Positions 1 through 7,833 of a DNA stretch of 64,000 bases are shown here, piece by piece. Within the stretch, counting starts at the first letter, position 1. Every line of letters begins with the position of its first letter. The stretch is taken from positions 248,001 to 312,000 of the forward strand of contig NZ_JAIVAH010000018.1 in assembly GCF_020171745.1 (NCBI RefSeq), in the 5' to 3' direction. Position numbers and translations under genes: made by a program. Below the pieces are notes generated by a model. That model searched no databases. It was given only the letters and a program-made list of their open reading frames with translations, and had not been told where the DNA came from. The stretch comes from Prescottella equi. GTDB taxonomy: Bacteria; Actinomycetota; Actinomycetes; Mycobacteriales; Mycobacteriaceae.

Positions 1-437
1 TGGCCCGCGAGCACCACCTCGAGGGTGTGGTCGCGAAACGCCACAGACTCTCGCGGCAAGCATCGAGTCGGCAGCACGCCGCCGACCGGGAATCGCCAGC
101 ATGGATCTCGCCCGGGTGCTTGGTGTCCCGGGCGACGATCGCCATCTGCGGTGACTCCCCCGTGAACTCGCTTGGCTTGGATTCGTAAGCGAAACCATCC
201 GAGATTTCGAGACCCCACCCACCATTCCCAGTCCGCGCCAGTCGACTTCTCCTCATACTGGTTGAAGCGCTTGACTGCGAGCTGAGGGTGCGCCCGCATG
301 AGACTGAATAGAAGTTCTTCGGTGATCGAGTCCTCGCGGAACTTGAGCTTCGCGCGGTCGCCGAGCTTAATTCGATCCCACGTTTCGATGGACATTCGAT
401 CCATGCCTCGAATGAGTGAGCGGAGTTCCAGCGGCAT
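1..437 (-). pseudogene. DUF6615-like N-terminal fragment, running off the window edge
   Basis: Reading leftward from an ATG at 437, the first ~90 codons give a convincing protein. It carries an EDSITEELL stretch, then EEKSTGADWEWW and FRLRIQAKR; the GADWEWW plus QAK pattern is what I know from DUF6615 proteins, whose function is unknown. Beyond about position 165 the same frame stays open to the window edge but becomes Arg/Pro/His-rich and no longer looks like the family. A neighbouring frame there is locally more protein-like (ARDTKHPGE). A frameshift or recombination junction near 165-180 is therefore likely. No clear ribosome binding site is visible. The family assignment is from memory of the motif; a 5'-truncated or chimeric gene in a debris region is the safest reading. 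Confidence 0.45.
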
Positions 438-509
438 CCGGTCACTATCGCAGGTGCCGTACCCCCACAGTGCAATTAGTTAAGGACCCCGAGGATCCAT
501 GGCCAGTTC

Positions 510-896
510 TCAGGGGAGTAGTGATTCCTCGTTGCCTGAGCAGGACCCGCGCAGGTACGAATCCCAGGTGTCAACCGTCGGATCGCACTCGACCATCAGC
601 GTGTTTTGTGAACGCGTGGCCGGATTCCAGATCCCGATCACCGAGCGCGGGCCACGCTTGTTCACCGCGAACACCCACTCCTCCTCGCCCGGTAGCGCGT
701 CGTTGATCTGGTCGGTGAGGTTGTCGATCACGTTGAAGTGCCCCTCGGCGAGATCCTCGAACGAGATGTAGTTAGCCGTGGGGCCCGACTCAATCGTGAC
801 GGCGGACGCGGTGGTGGCGGATGCCAGCCCGATTCCGGCCACGGCGAAGGCGGAGGCCGACAGAACGGTGACAGTGCGGAGTGGGAAGCGGATCAT
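510..896 (-). CDS. small secreted protein of unknown function
   Basis: Predicted 128-residue exported protein. The ATG at 896 is preceded by GGAAGGA, a good ribosome binding site. The N-terminus has an Arg, a hydrophobic core and an Ala-rich cleavage region ending around residue 32 (TTASA), a typical Sec signal peptide. The mature part is acidic and has two cysteines about 14 residues apart near the C-terminus, possibly a disulfide. I recognise no domain. An in-frame extension to 959 exists but would bury the signal peptide. It stands alone between a DUF6615-like fragment and a small HTH gene in a region rich in gene remnants, so its context says little about its role. Confidence 0.6.
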   Translation of the reverse strand: MIRFPLRTVTVLSASAFAVAGIGLASATTASAVTIESGPTANYISFEDLAEGHFNVIDNLTDQINDALPGEEEWVFAVNKRGPRSVIGIWNPATRSQNTLMVECDPTVDTWDSYLRGSCSGNEESLLP

Positions 897-1073
897 GAGG
901 TCCTTCCAGACGGCGGTGACCATCACCGACAATGAGAAAAATCTATAGCAGCGAAACATTTCTACACCGAGACGTTATCCGGATTGCTCGCATTTGAGGA
1001 ACTGATCGCGGAAGCGGCCGTTGAAGGACTCTCACCGACCGTTCTGCCGGGGCGATCCTGGGTAGGCCATCGG

Positions 1074-1331
1074 TCAGTCCGATTCGATGAGGAGCCGCTC
1101 GCGGTCGTACTGGACGGATCGCTCGATGGCCGTCCGCGCCGCGTCCTCCGATCCCCAGACGTACGACAGGAACGCAGAGCTCAGGCTCCGACGTTCCGCG
1201 GCGCGCTCGTCTCGCACTGTCGCGTATTCCATGTACGGCCGGCGGGCGTTCTGGTTCACGGTCCGTTTGCTCATCCCGAGCAGCTTCGCTGTCTCGGACT
1301 GGCTGAGGCCACTCAGGAGGGCGTCCTTCAC
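1074..1331 (-). CDS. small helix-turn-helix protein, possibly 5'-truncated
   Basis: 85-residue reading frame starting at a GTG. The N-terminal part (LSGLSQSETAKLLGMSKRTVN) is a recognisable helix-turn-helix of the kind found in small DNA-binding regulators and transposase N-termini. The remainder is charged and helical (RDERAAERRSLSSAFLS). The frame continues ten codons upstream of the GTG to a stop, and GAGGAG lies 14 bp away, which is too far for a confident start. A large inverted repeat lies 106 bp upstream and may be its binding target or part of the same mobile unit. It could be a surviving fragment of a longer regulator or recombinase. Confidence 0.4.
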   Translation of the reverse strand: MKDALLSGLSQSETAKLLGMSKRTVNQNARRPYMEYATVRDERAAERRSLSSAFLSYVWGSEDAARTAIERSVQYDRERLLIESD

Positions 1332-1436
1332 GAGTGCCGGCCCGACGACGTTCTCCTCGAGGAAGCGCAGATGCTAGACGAGCTGTCGGGCATCGTGGCG
1401 GCGCTGTGCGAGGTCGGTTCGGTTCGAGGCTTCAGC

Positions 1437-1499
1437 GTTCGTGCCGTCAGGTATTGCGGTACCCGTTGGGTACCGCAATACCTTGATGCCGGCACGAAC
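1437..1499. repeat. compound 63-bp inverted repeat
   Basis: The inner arms AGGTATTGCGGTACCC and GGGTACCGCAATACCT are perfect 16-mers around a GTT centre. Outside them GTTCGTGCCG (1437-1446) pairs with CGGCACGAAC (1490-1499), with a short unpaired interval between inner and outer arms. No run of T follows on either strand, so it does not look like a simple terminator. It lies in the non-coding stretch between the small HTH gene and the Ig-like fragment. Confidence 0.75.
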
Positions 1500-1619
1500 A
1501 GGGACGTGATGGCTCCATCGCCCCAAGACCGCGCACGCGATGCCAGCCCCCTCGCCGCCAACACGGCGCACGACATCTGTGACTTTCAGCGATGAGTGGC
1601 GCGGTTCTGACCGCTGAAT

Positions 1620-1913
1620 GTGGCAGGGGGCAGCAACACGGTGTCGGTGATCGCGATCGACCAGGCACCCACCCTCACCGGAACCCCTGCTGCCGGGGTC
1701 GTCGGCCAGCCCTACAGCCACACGTTCACCGTCACCGGGCAACCCGCCCCCACCGTGACCGTCACCACCGGCACCCTGCCCGACGGCCTCGACCTTTCGA
1801 CGGATGGTGTGCTCTCCGGAACCCCCACCACGACAGACTCATCGACTTTCACGGTCACCGCCGCCAACAGTGTCGGCACCGCGACCCTCGATGTCACCCT
1901 CGCTGTTGGCGAC
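1620..1913 (+). pseudogene. Ig-like (putative Ig/He_PIG type) surface-protein fragment
   Basis: This frame encodes about 98 residues rich in Thr and Val, with PTLTGTPAAGVVGQPYSHTF, a GTLPDGLDLS turn, VLSGTPTTTDSSTFTVTAAN and VGTATLDVTLAV. That spacing is typical of the putative-Ig repeat found in bacterial adhesins and cell-surface proteins. A stop codon sits just upstream (1608-1610) and there is no signal peptide, so the 5' part of the gene is missing. In frame it runs straight into an IS transposase tail at about 1914. A likely C-terminal membrane anchor of the same ancestral protein resumes in another frame at about 2020. Confidence 0.6.
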
Positions 1914-2021
1914 GCCCTCGACATGGAAGTCCACCGCTACCGGCACATCTACAACGCCATCCGGCCACACCAGGCACTGTCCAATCGGACGCCGAGTGAG
2001 GCGTACCGCGGACGTCATTGA
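1914..2021 (+). mobile_element. 3' remnant of an IS transposase (integrase-core C-terminus)
   Basis: About 35 codons ending at the TGA at 2019-2021 read HRYRHIYNAIRPHQALSNRT followed by PSEAYRGRH. The YN..RPHQAL..RTP.EAY pattern is the classic C-terminal end of rve-type transposases of the IS3 and related families. No upstream catalytic core and no complete terminal repeats are visible. This is a scar left after deletion of most of an element, embedded between the two halves of a surface-protein gene. Confidence 0.7.
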
Positions 2022-2157
2022 GTTCGTTCTACCCGGCTGCGAGGCTGCGAACCGCGCGGGCCTGGTCGCAGCGGGGATCGGCGCAGCCGCGCTCGCCGCC
2101 TCGGCGGTCATCTGGTGGCGGCAGCGTTCGGCGCTGACCGGTGCCGGCGGGCAGTGA
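2017..2157 (+). pseudogene. C-terminal membrane-anchor fragment of a surface protein
   Basis: A different frame from the Ig-like fragment encodes LPGCEAANRAG, a hydrophobic segment LVAAGIGAAALAASAVIWW, a basic cluster RQR and a short tail to the TGA at 2155-2157. This layout (LPxxx-like motif, transmembrane helix, basic stop-transfer) is the usual end of a cell-wall or membrane-anchored surface protein. The frame has no start of its own. I infer it is the end of the protein whose Ig-like part lies at 1620-1913. Confidence 0.45.
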
Positions 2158-2293
2158 CTGCTCCTCCTGAACGCGGCCGCGGTGCCGTCGGCTACAGCTC
2201 GATCCCGGCGTCAGGGCTCGGCGGCCACCTCCTGCCTAGGTCGACTGGCTGTGGTCCCGACCCACGACGACGACAACCCAAAGACCGAGCGCA

Positions 2294-2719
2294 TCACTCG
2301 TCGTGAGCGTCCTCATAGACGAGGACTGTAAAGTCCTCGTCATCCGAGTAGCGCCACTCACAGGACGCCCACGCCGCCGGATTCGCTTCCGCCACTATCT
2401 GCTTTATGGCTTCCTGCACCGACTCTTGCCAATCCTCGAACGACATTTCCCTATTACGCTCCAGGTATACCTGGTAGTCAAGACCGGCATGCCAAGGGAA
2501 CGACCCCCCCGGATAGCGATCCAGGAATACGTCGTAGTCGAGATCGGCAGTCCAGCCGGACATCATCCACTGATCCTCGCCCTCGGGTTCGAGCTGTCCG
2601 TAATTCGGCTCCAGCCCCTCTCGCTTCATCAGCGCACGGACTGCGGGCAGTACCAAATTGGCCTGCTGCATAGTGAGAGGAGCCTGAAGTTCGAAGGAGA
2701 AACGAAACAATCTCTGCAT
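2294..2719 (-). CDS. hypothetical acidic protein
   Basis: Predicted 141-residue protein, starting at the ATG at 2719 (MQRLFRFSFELQ); the frame is open to 2776, so a longer form is possible. It is acidic and rich in Trp and Tyr, with several aromatic/Asp stretches (ADLDYDVFLDRYPGG, SFPWHAGLDYQVYLERN) and an acidic C-terminus (YSDDEDFTVLVYEDAHDE). There is no signal peptide, no membrane segment and no motif I can name. Size and composition resemble immunity-type proteins of polymorphic toxin systems, but that is only an impression. Codon use is less GC-biased than in most of the window, fitting the accessory character of this end. Confidence 0.5.
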   Translation of the reverse strand: MQRLFRFSFELQAPLTMQQANLVLPAVRALMKREGLEPNYGQLEPEGEDQWMMSGWTADLDYDVFLDRYPGGSFPWHAGLDYQVYLERNREMSFEDWQESVQEAIKQIVAEANPAAWASCEWRYSDDEDFTVLVYEDAHDE

Positions 2720-3077
2720 GAGCCGGAACCCTAGAGCAACAGATCCCTGGCGTCGTCGGAACCAACTGTCAGCCACTCGAATTCAAACGCCGATAATCAA
2801 TCTTATGTCAACTCGGCTGGTAGACAGCGGGTTTGACGTATCACCTCATCGACAGCTGATCGTCGCCGTCCCCCGACCGGCGTCGCCTTTGCGGCTTCCC
2901 TGGCGACTCAGCGCCGGGCTCGCCCGCGAGGATCCCGGCGGCCCGCGCGATCGCGACCTTCACCCGGGAGCTTTGCGCAGGGGTACCGACGAGCTCGTGG
3001 CGCGGACCTAGGCCAGCGGCACCGCCTCTCGCGCCCTCCGCTCCTCTCTGTAGGCGTTCCGGAGGAAGAGGTGCGTC
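2720..3077. other. intergenic stretch without a clear gene
   Basis: About 360 bp between the hypothetical protein and the VOC pseudogene. On the minus strand a short frame around 2850-3010 (HELVGTPAQSSRVKVAIARA) looks faintly protein-like but has no plausible start or family. I see no RNA gene, terminator or convincing operator. Confidence 0.4.
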
Positions 3078-3412
3078 GTGGCGCCGTTCCCAGCTCTCAC
3101 CCACATCGCAGTCACGGTGTCCGACATGGCCGTCAGCACCCGACTGGTATACCCGCCTGCTGGGGTCGCCGCCGGTGCTCGACGAGGACGAGGAATCCGG
3201 CACCTTCCATCACGCCGTGTTCGTGCGCGGCGGGGGGCACGATGTTCGGCCAGCGCACCCACACCGGTGAGCCCCCGGACGTCGGATTCGACAAACGCCG
3301 GATCGGCCTCGACCACGTCGCATTCGCCTGCACCACCGGCGAACTCGACTTCTGGCGGGACCGTCTCGACGAATTGGGCATCGCACTGGAATTCTTCGCA
3401 CCGCCCGGCTGA
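3078..3412 (+). pseudogene. decayed duplicate of the VOC/glyoxalase-fold gene at 7834
   Basis: The DNA from about 3061 closely matches that from about 7817, including the GGAGGAAGAGGTGCGTC leader. The start is GTG rather than ATG. Compared with the intact copy there is an extra base near 3140 (CACCCGACTGGTA against CACCGAGTGGTA), a second extra base near 3240, and a 66-bp in-frame deletion near the 3' end. The deletion removes 22 residues between two GGCATCGC repeats, joining LDELGIA directly to LEFFAPPG. The reading frame is broken, so no VOC fold can be made. The copy sits directly beyond the 3' end of the aldolase operon. Confidence 0.8.
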
Positions 3413-3424
3413 CGCGCCCGCTGC

Positions 3425-4084
3425 TCACACGCGGCGCTTCTCCCCGTACTGCGTCGCGATCGCCATCTCGATCACCGACTGCAGGTCGGCCGGCGTGAGC
3501 GCGCGCGGCTGCTGCACCGCCGCGGCGCGGAGATAGACCTCGCACAGCCACTCCAGCAGCACGATCCGGTCGAGCGCCTCGGTGGGCGACTGGCCCACCG
3601 CCACGGAGCCGTGATGGGCCAGGATCGCCGCGTTGCGGTGCGCCAGGGCGGTGACCGTCGACGTGGCGAGTTGCTCGCTCCCGAACGCCGCGAACGGCAC
3701 CACCGGAATGGCACCACCGAGCAGGAGCTGCTGGTAGTGCACCGGGGGCAGCTCGTCGGCCACCAACGACAGCGCGACGGTCGACGTCGAATGAGCGTGG
3801 ACCACACTGCCGTTCGATGTCGACCGGTAGATGCCGAGGTGCATCTCGAGTTCGGTCGTCGGGCGCAACGCGCCCTCGATCAGCTGGCCGTCCAGGTCCA
3901 CGACGGTGATGTCGTCGACGGTCGCGTCGAGCAGGTGCACGCCGCTCGCGGTGACCGCGACCGCGTCGCCGTCGCGGGTACTGACGTTGCCGGCGCTTCC
4001 GAGGACCAGTCCGCGCGCGGCGACCTGACGCGCGGTCTCGGCGACCGACGCGCGCAGTTCGGTGAAGTCACCGGCACTCGTCAT
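3425..4084 (-). CDS. class II aldolase/adducin family protein
   Basis: 219 residues, the usual size of L-fuculose-phosphate/L-ribulose-phosphate-epimerase type class II aldolases, which are cytosolic zinc enzymes acting on phosphorylated sugars. Visible motifs are the GSAGNVSTRD phosphate-binding loop (near 29-38), TASGVHL, the PTTELEMHLGIY segment with the catalytic Glu, VHAHST as a zinc-binding His pair, and LAHHGS with the third His. The ATG overlaps the stop of the upstream PfkB gene by 4 bp (ATGA), so the two are translationally coupled. As last gene of the amine oxidase operon it may cleave a phosphosugar made by the kinase. The actual substrate cannot be read from sequence. Confidence 0.85.
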   Translation of the reverse strand: MTSAGDFTELRASVAETARQVAARGLVLGSAGNVSTRDGDAVAVTASGVHLLDATVDDITVVDLDGQLIEGALRPTTELEMHLGIYRSTSNGSVVHAHSTSTVALSLVADELPPVHYQQLLLGGAIPVVPFAAFGSEQLATSTVTALAHRNAAILAHHGSVAVGQSPTEALDRIVLLEWLCEVYLRAAAVQQPRALTPADLQSVIEMAIATQYGEKRRV

Positions 4085-5043
4085 GCGAGATCCCCGACCG
4101 AGCGCCGGGCCGCGATGAACTCGCGCACCGTGTCCGCGTCGTAGGTCCCGTAGGCGCTGCCGAGCCCCTGCGCGGTCTGCGCGGCGGTGGCGTTGCCGAA
4201 CTCGGCGGCGGCGAAGACGTCCAGGCCGAGGGAGATGCCGCGCAGGAATCCGGCCGAGAACGCGTCACCGCACCCGCTGGTGTCGACGACATCGACCGGG
4301 AACGCCGGCACCTCGGTGATGCCGTCCGCGGTCGCGACCATCGTCGGCTCCGCCCCCGCCGTCGCGACCACGCACCGTGCGCCCAGTTCCAGCAGCCGCT
4401 CGCACCCCTCCCGCAACGACGACGCCTCGGTCCATCCGATCACCTGCTCGTCGTTCGGCAGGAGATAATCGATGTGCGGCAACGCCGCTCGGATGTAGTC
4501 GAGGACTCCGGGCAGGCCTTGCGCCAGGCTGTCTGCCGACGTGATCGCACCGTGCTCGTGTGCCCGCTCGAGGATCCGCGCACCGAGGTCGCCGCCGTAG
4601 AACTCCACCGCCCCCAGGTGCACGAAGTCGGCACCCGCCAGCTCGTCCCACGGAACATGCTCGCCGAGGAATTGATTCGCACCCACCACATGGAGTGCCG
4701 GCCGCGAGCCGTCCGGACGGATGGGAAGAACAGAGGCCGAGGTCTGCGCATCGGCGACCTTGTGCAGCAGCGACGTGTCGACGCCCTCGCGTTCGAGGAG
4801 CATGGTGAGCATCTCGCCCACCACGTCGTCGCCGATCGCGCCGGCGGCACGCACCTGCACTCCCAGACGGGACAGGACGAGGCCCGTCCCACCCGCTGTT
4901 CCGGCCGGCGAGATGGCGATCTGTTCGACGAGGGCGCCGTCCTGTCCCTCGGGAATGCTCTCCACCGGACGCACCAGCGTGTCGAGCACGTGCACGCCCA
5001 ACATCATCGCCTGCACCGAATCCGTCGCCTTCGTTGTCGTCAT
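4081..5043 (-). CDS. PfkB-family carbohydrate kinase
   Basis: 320 residues, typical for ribokinase-like kinases that transfer the ATP gamma-phosphate to a sugar or nucleoside. The N-terminal half has the PAGTAGGTGLVLSRLG substrate-binding glycine pattern (about residues 47-62). The C-terminal signature VVDTSGCGDAFSAGFLRG (about 257-274) holds the anion hole and the catalytic Asp. It overlaps both neighbours by 4 bp, the SRPBCC gene upstream and the aldolase downstream, placing it firmly in one transcript. Pairing with a class II aldolase suggests phosphorylation followed by retro-aldol cleavage of a small polyol or sugar; this is inference. Confidence 0.88.
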   Translation of the reverse strand: MTTTKATDSVQAMMLGVHVLDTLVRPVESIPEGQDGALVEQIAISPAGTAGGTGLVLSRLGVQVRAAGAIGDDVVGEMLTMLLEREGVDTSLLHKVADAQTSASVLPIRPDGSRPALHVVGANQFLGEHVPWDELAGADFVHLGAVEFYGGDLGARILERAHEHGAITSADSLAQGLPGVLDYIRAALPHIDYLLPNDEQVIGWTEASSLREGCERLLELGARCVVATAGAEPTMVATADGITEVPAFPVDVVDTSGCGDAFSAGFLRGISLGLDVFAAAEFGNATAAQTAQGLGSAYGTYDADTVREFIAARRSVGDLA

Positions 5044-5546
5044 CGGACTTCGTTCCCTTCCCGGAGTTCCTGCTGTGTCGGACGTTCGGACACGATGACC
5101 GTCTCCAGCTTGCGCATCGACTTGTCGAAATCGGCGGCCATCGAGGAACCGAGGATCTTGTGGACGAGGGCGCCGAGCGGGGCCGGCCCCAGCGTGAAGT
5201 GGAGCTCGTAGGTCATCGTGGTCGCGGCGTCACCGACCGGTTCGAACCGGAAGATGTTGACTACGTCGCGCAGCGGTGCGAGCCCCACCGCGGAGTCGAT
5301 TCGGAGCGTCTTGGGCTCGAGCGTCCGGACGGTCCACTCGGCGCGTGACGTCAGCGGACCGACCGAGGCGACCCGCTCGCGGTACGACTTGCCGACGGTC
5401 GCCGGGCCGTGGTGCGCGGTCACCTCCCGGACGCTCACCACCCAGTCTCCGTAGCGCCCGGTGTCCGACGTCAGTTCCCACACCTCGTCGAGCGTGGCGG
5501 CGAGAACGCGCTGCGCGCTGATCACAAAACGATTGGGCATGATCAC
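5040..5546 (-). CDS. SRPBCC (START-like) family protein
   Basis: 168 residues. The pattern ISAQRVLAATLDEVWELTSD at the N-terminus, a central RVASVGPLTSRAEWTV strand region and ATTMTYELHFTLGP with a final long helix are those of the SRPBCC/polyketide-cyclase fold, which forms a hydrophobic ligand pocket. I chose the GTG at 5546, which overlaps the amine oxidase stop (GTGA) and has GAGGG six bases upstream; an ATG two codons later is the alternative. Members of this fold act as cyclases, hydrolases, ligand carriers or coenzyme Q-binding proteins. The role here is unknown, but tight coupling to the flavin oxidase suggests it handles the same ligand. Confidence 0.78.
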   Translation of the reverse strand: MIMPNRFVISAQRVLAATLDEVWELTSDTGRYGDWVVSVREVTAHHGPATVGKSYRERVASVGPLTSRAEWTVRTLEPKTLRIDSAVGLAPLRDVVNIFRFEPVGDAATTMTYELHFTLGPAPLGALVHKILGSSMAADFDKSMRKLETVIVSERPTQQELREGNEVR

Positions 5547-6922
5547 ATCTTTCCCTCGGCAGCAACGACTTCGGCTGCAGATGATTCACCGGAACGGACG
5601 GCACCGTCGAGGTACCCGTTCCAGTACGGCGAGTGCTCCGCACCGGCCCAGTGCACTCGCAGGAAGGGCACGTCGCGCCACATTCCCAGTTCGGTGACCA
5701 CGCCGGGCGCGAGCACCGACGTCGGGCCGCCACGCGTCCACTCTTCCTTGGTCCAGTCCTGTTCGATCCACTCGACCGGTGTGAGCGCCCGCTTCCCGAC
5801 GACCGTGGCGAAGGCCCGGAGCACCGCTCCCCGGCGCTGACCGGCCGGGAGCGACACCCATCGCCGCCACTGGGCGCCGCCGACGAAGCCCATCAGAATG
5901 CCGGGGCCACCGTCCGGTGGGGAGTTGTCGAACATCGAGCACACCGGCGAGGTGGGATCCCGGAAGACGCCCTGACCCGACAGTCCGTCCTTGCGCCAGA
6001 ACGGTTCCGGATAGACTGCCTCGATCTTGCAGAGCGTGCCGAGGGCCATGCGTGAGAAGAGTGCGTCCTGCTGGGCCGGGAGCAGCGGATCCCACGAGAT
6101 TCTGCTGGCCAGCACGGGGGGCACGGCGACGATCACCCGACTCGCGGTCCATTGGCGGTTGTCGCTGAACACCCGCACGCCACGTCCGTCCTGCTCGATC
6201 CTCCGCACCGGCTCGCCGAGCGCCACCGCATCCCCGAGCTCGTCGGCGAGCCGCAGCGAGAGCATCTGGGCACCGCCGTGGAACCGCGAATCCTGCGCTG
6301 CCCCACGCACACCGATCATCCGCTCGACGGTGCCCGGGGTGTACTCATTGCCCGCGCCGGCGACGTACGAGAGGCCGAACAGCGCGGACGCGTCGGTGGC
6401 GGTCCCACCGAATGCCGATCCCAGCAGGACGTTGAGCAGGTCCAGTCCGCCGTCGGTGACCGCGCCGCGCCGGATCCAACTCGTCAGCGACTGCGAGTCG
6501 AGAGCGCTCGCCCCACGCGCGTTCCACGGCTCGTCGACCGGGATGGACCTGGCGGCCCGGTTCACCCGGAGGATCAGCGCGCCCACGTCGGCCAGTGCGG
6601 CGGGGTCCGGCGGAACGTCACCGGTGAACGTCCGGGCCGTGCCGTTCTTGACGTAGGTACTGAGCCCCTGATCGTGGGTCGAGAAGGTCTCGACCTCGAG
6701 TTCCTTGGCCAGCGCCAGGACCCGGTCCTGGGTCGGGCCGACGAACTGGCCGCCGGAGTCGACGATCCGGCCGTCGCCGAGGTCGTGATTGAGCGTGCGG
6801 CCACCGACCCGGTCGCGCGCCTCGACGACCTGCACGGTCAGTCCTGCGTCCACGAGTCGACGGGCTGCCGTCAGCCCCGCCAACCCTGCACCGACCACGA
6901 TCACATCGGTTGTCGATGCCAT
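5543..6922 (-). CDS. flavin-dependent monoamine oxidase family protein
   Basis: 459 residues. The N-terminal Rossmann motif VVGAGLAGLTAARRL followed by VVEARDRVGGRT binds the FAD ADP moiety. The C-terminal VHWAGAEHSPYWNGYLDGAV segment matches the second FAD-contacting block of bacterial amine oxidases (putrescine, tyramine and related). There is no covalent-flavin Cys, as is usual for bacterial members. ATG at 6922 has GGAG eight bases upstream, whereas the GTG at 6928 lies too close to it. It is the first gene of a four-gene overlapping operon and diverges from a TetR gene, with a perfect palindrome in between. It probably oxidises an amine to an aldehyde or ketone with H2O2 release; the substrate is not evident. 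Confidence 0.85.
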   Translation of the reverse strand: MASTTDVIVVGAGLAGLTAARRLVDAGLTVQVVEARDRVGGRTLNHDLGDGRIVDSGGQFVGPTQDRVLALAKELEVETFSTHDQGLSTYVKNGTARTFTGDVPPDPAALADVGALILRVNRAARSIPVDEPWNARGASALDSQSLTSWIRRGAVTDGGLDLLNVLLGSAFGGTATDASALFGLSYVAGAGNEYTPGTVERMIGVRGAAQDSRFHGGAQMLSLRLADELGDAVALGEPVRRIEQDGRGVRVFSDNRQWTASRVIVAVPPVLASRISWDPLLPAQQDALFSRMALGTLCKIEAVYPEPFWRKDGLSGQGVFRDPTSPVCSMFDNSPPDGGPGILMGFVGGAQWRRWVSLPAGQRRGAVLRAFATVVGKRALTPVEWIEQDWTKEEWTRGGPTSVLAPGVVTELGMWRDVPFLRVHWAGAEHSPYWNGYLDGAVRSGESSAAEVVAAEGKM

Positions 6923-7029
6923 GGTCACTTCTCCGATCCTCGACTCTGAACAACTCGCATTCGTCCCGCAGGACGTCGAGACCGGACCGATGCCCCACCG
7001 ACCGACCGTCGCGTGGAGCCACGTTAGAA

Positions 7030-7057
7030 CAAAGTCTGGCCAAATGGCCAGACTTTG
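7030..7057. promoter_or_regulatory. 28-bp perfect palindrome, probable TetR operator
   Basis: Arms CAAAGTCTGGCCA and TGGCCAGACTTTG are exact 13-mers around AA. It lies 22 bp upstream of the TetR ATG (7079) and 108 bp from the divergent amine oxidase start, ideally placed to shut both promoters. It is AT-richer than its flanks. The link to this TetR protein is positional inference. Confidence 0.75.
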
Positions 7058-7078
7058 GTGGATCAGTATTCTCGATCC

Positions 7079-7690
7079 ATGAATTCCTCACGTCGCTCGC
7101 ACTACGCACGCGGACGCGAACGGCGCACGGAACTCGTCGCTGCGGCAATCGCAGTGATCGCCGAGAAGGGGCTCGAGCGAGTCACATTCCGAGCTGTCGC
7201 CGACCGTGCAGGGTTTCCCGCCTCCACGACCAGCTACTTCTTCGAATCGGTCCCCGATGTGATCGATGCGGCGATCACGCAGATTGCGGACGCGGTCACC
7301 GACAAGGTGGGCAAGCTGCTCACCGAAGCCCGGTCCGAGACGGTTGGCCGGGACGAACTGGCAGAGGCCCTGGTGGAACTCGTCACGGGGCAGGACAACG
7401 ACGATTCCGTCGCGCAGTTCGAGGCATACCTGGCTGCGCGACGGCGACCCGAACTCGCCGAGCCGGTCCATCGCATCATGGGCGTGATCGAGGAGGCCAC
7501 CGAACGCGCTCTGGAGCTGTTCGGCGTCGAGAATCCCGAGCTACCGGCCCGCCAGTTCGTCGCCCTGATAGACGGTTTCACGTTGCACGAGATCGCCCGA
7601 CCGGGCGATCCGTTGAGTCGCGTCGCCCTGCGGGACTCGATGATTCGCCTGCTCGAGTCCCATCTGTCGAGCCCGGGGACATCTCGCTGA
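7079..7690 (+). CDS. TetR-family transcriptional regulator
   Basis: 203 residues. The N-terminal HTH (RRTELVAAAIAVIAEKGLER, VTFRAVADRAGFPASTTSYFF, about residues 14-55) is typical TetR, and the rest forms the ligand-binding/dimerisation domain. I chose the ATG at 7079; a frame extension to 7055 would run across the operator. It is transcribed divergently from the amine oxidase operon and probably represses both that operon and itself through the palindrome at 7030-7057. The ligand is presumably an amine or a product of the operon. Downstream, after about 140 bp, comes the intact VOC gene. Confidence 0.85.
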   Translation: MNSSRRSHYARGRERRTELVAAAIAVIAEKGLERVTFRAVADRAGFPASTTSYFFESVPDVIDAAITQIADAVTDKVGKLLTEARSETVGRDELAEALVELVTGQDNDDSVAQFEAYLAARRRPELAEPVHRIMGVIEEATERALELFGVENPELPARQFVALIDGFTLHEIARPGDPLSRVALRDSMIRLLESHLSSPGTSR

Positions 7691-7833
7691 ACCACCCGAC
7701 GTGATGCGGCAGCCTCGCCGGTCGCCTAGCCCTTCGACCGAACGGAGGAGGTCGATGTGCAAACACCGCCCCGGCACATACCGGGCGGCGATAGGCTTGG
7801 TGGCACCAATGCATCCGGAGGAAGAGGTGCGTC

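Noticed and set aside
95-180. Possible DUF397-like fragment in the second minus frame
   Set aside because: The short similarity (ARDTKHPGE) is suggestive, but there is no start, no conserved C-terminal W-x-x-F motif, and the overlapping DUF6615 frame is stronger.
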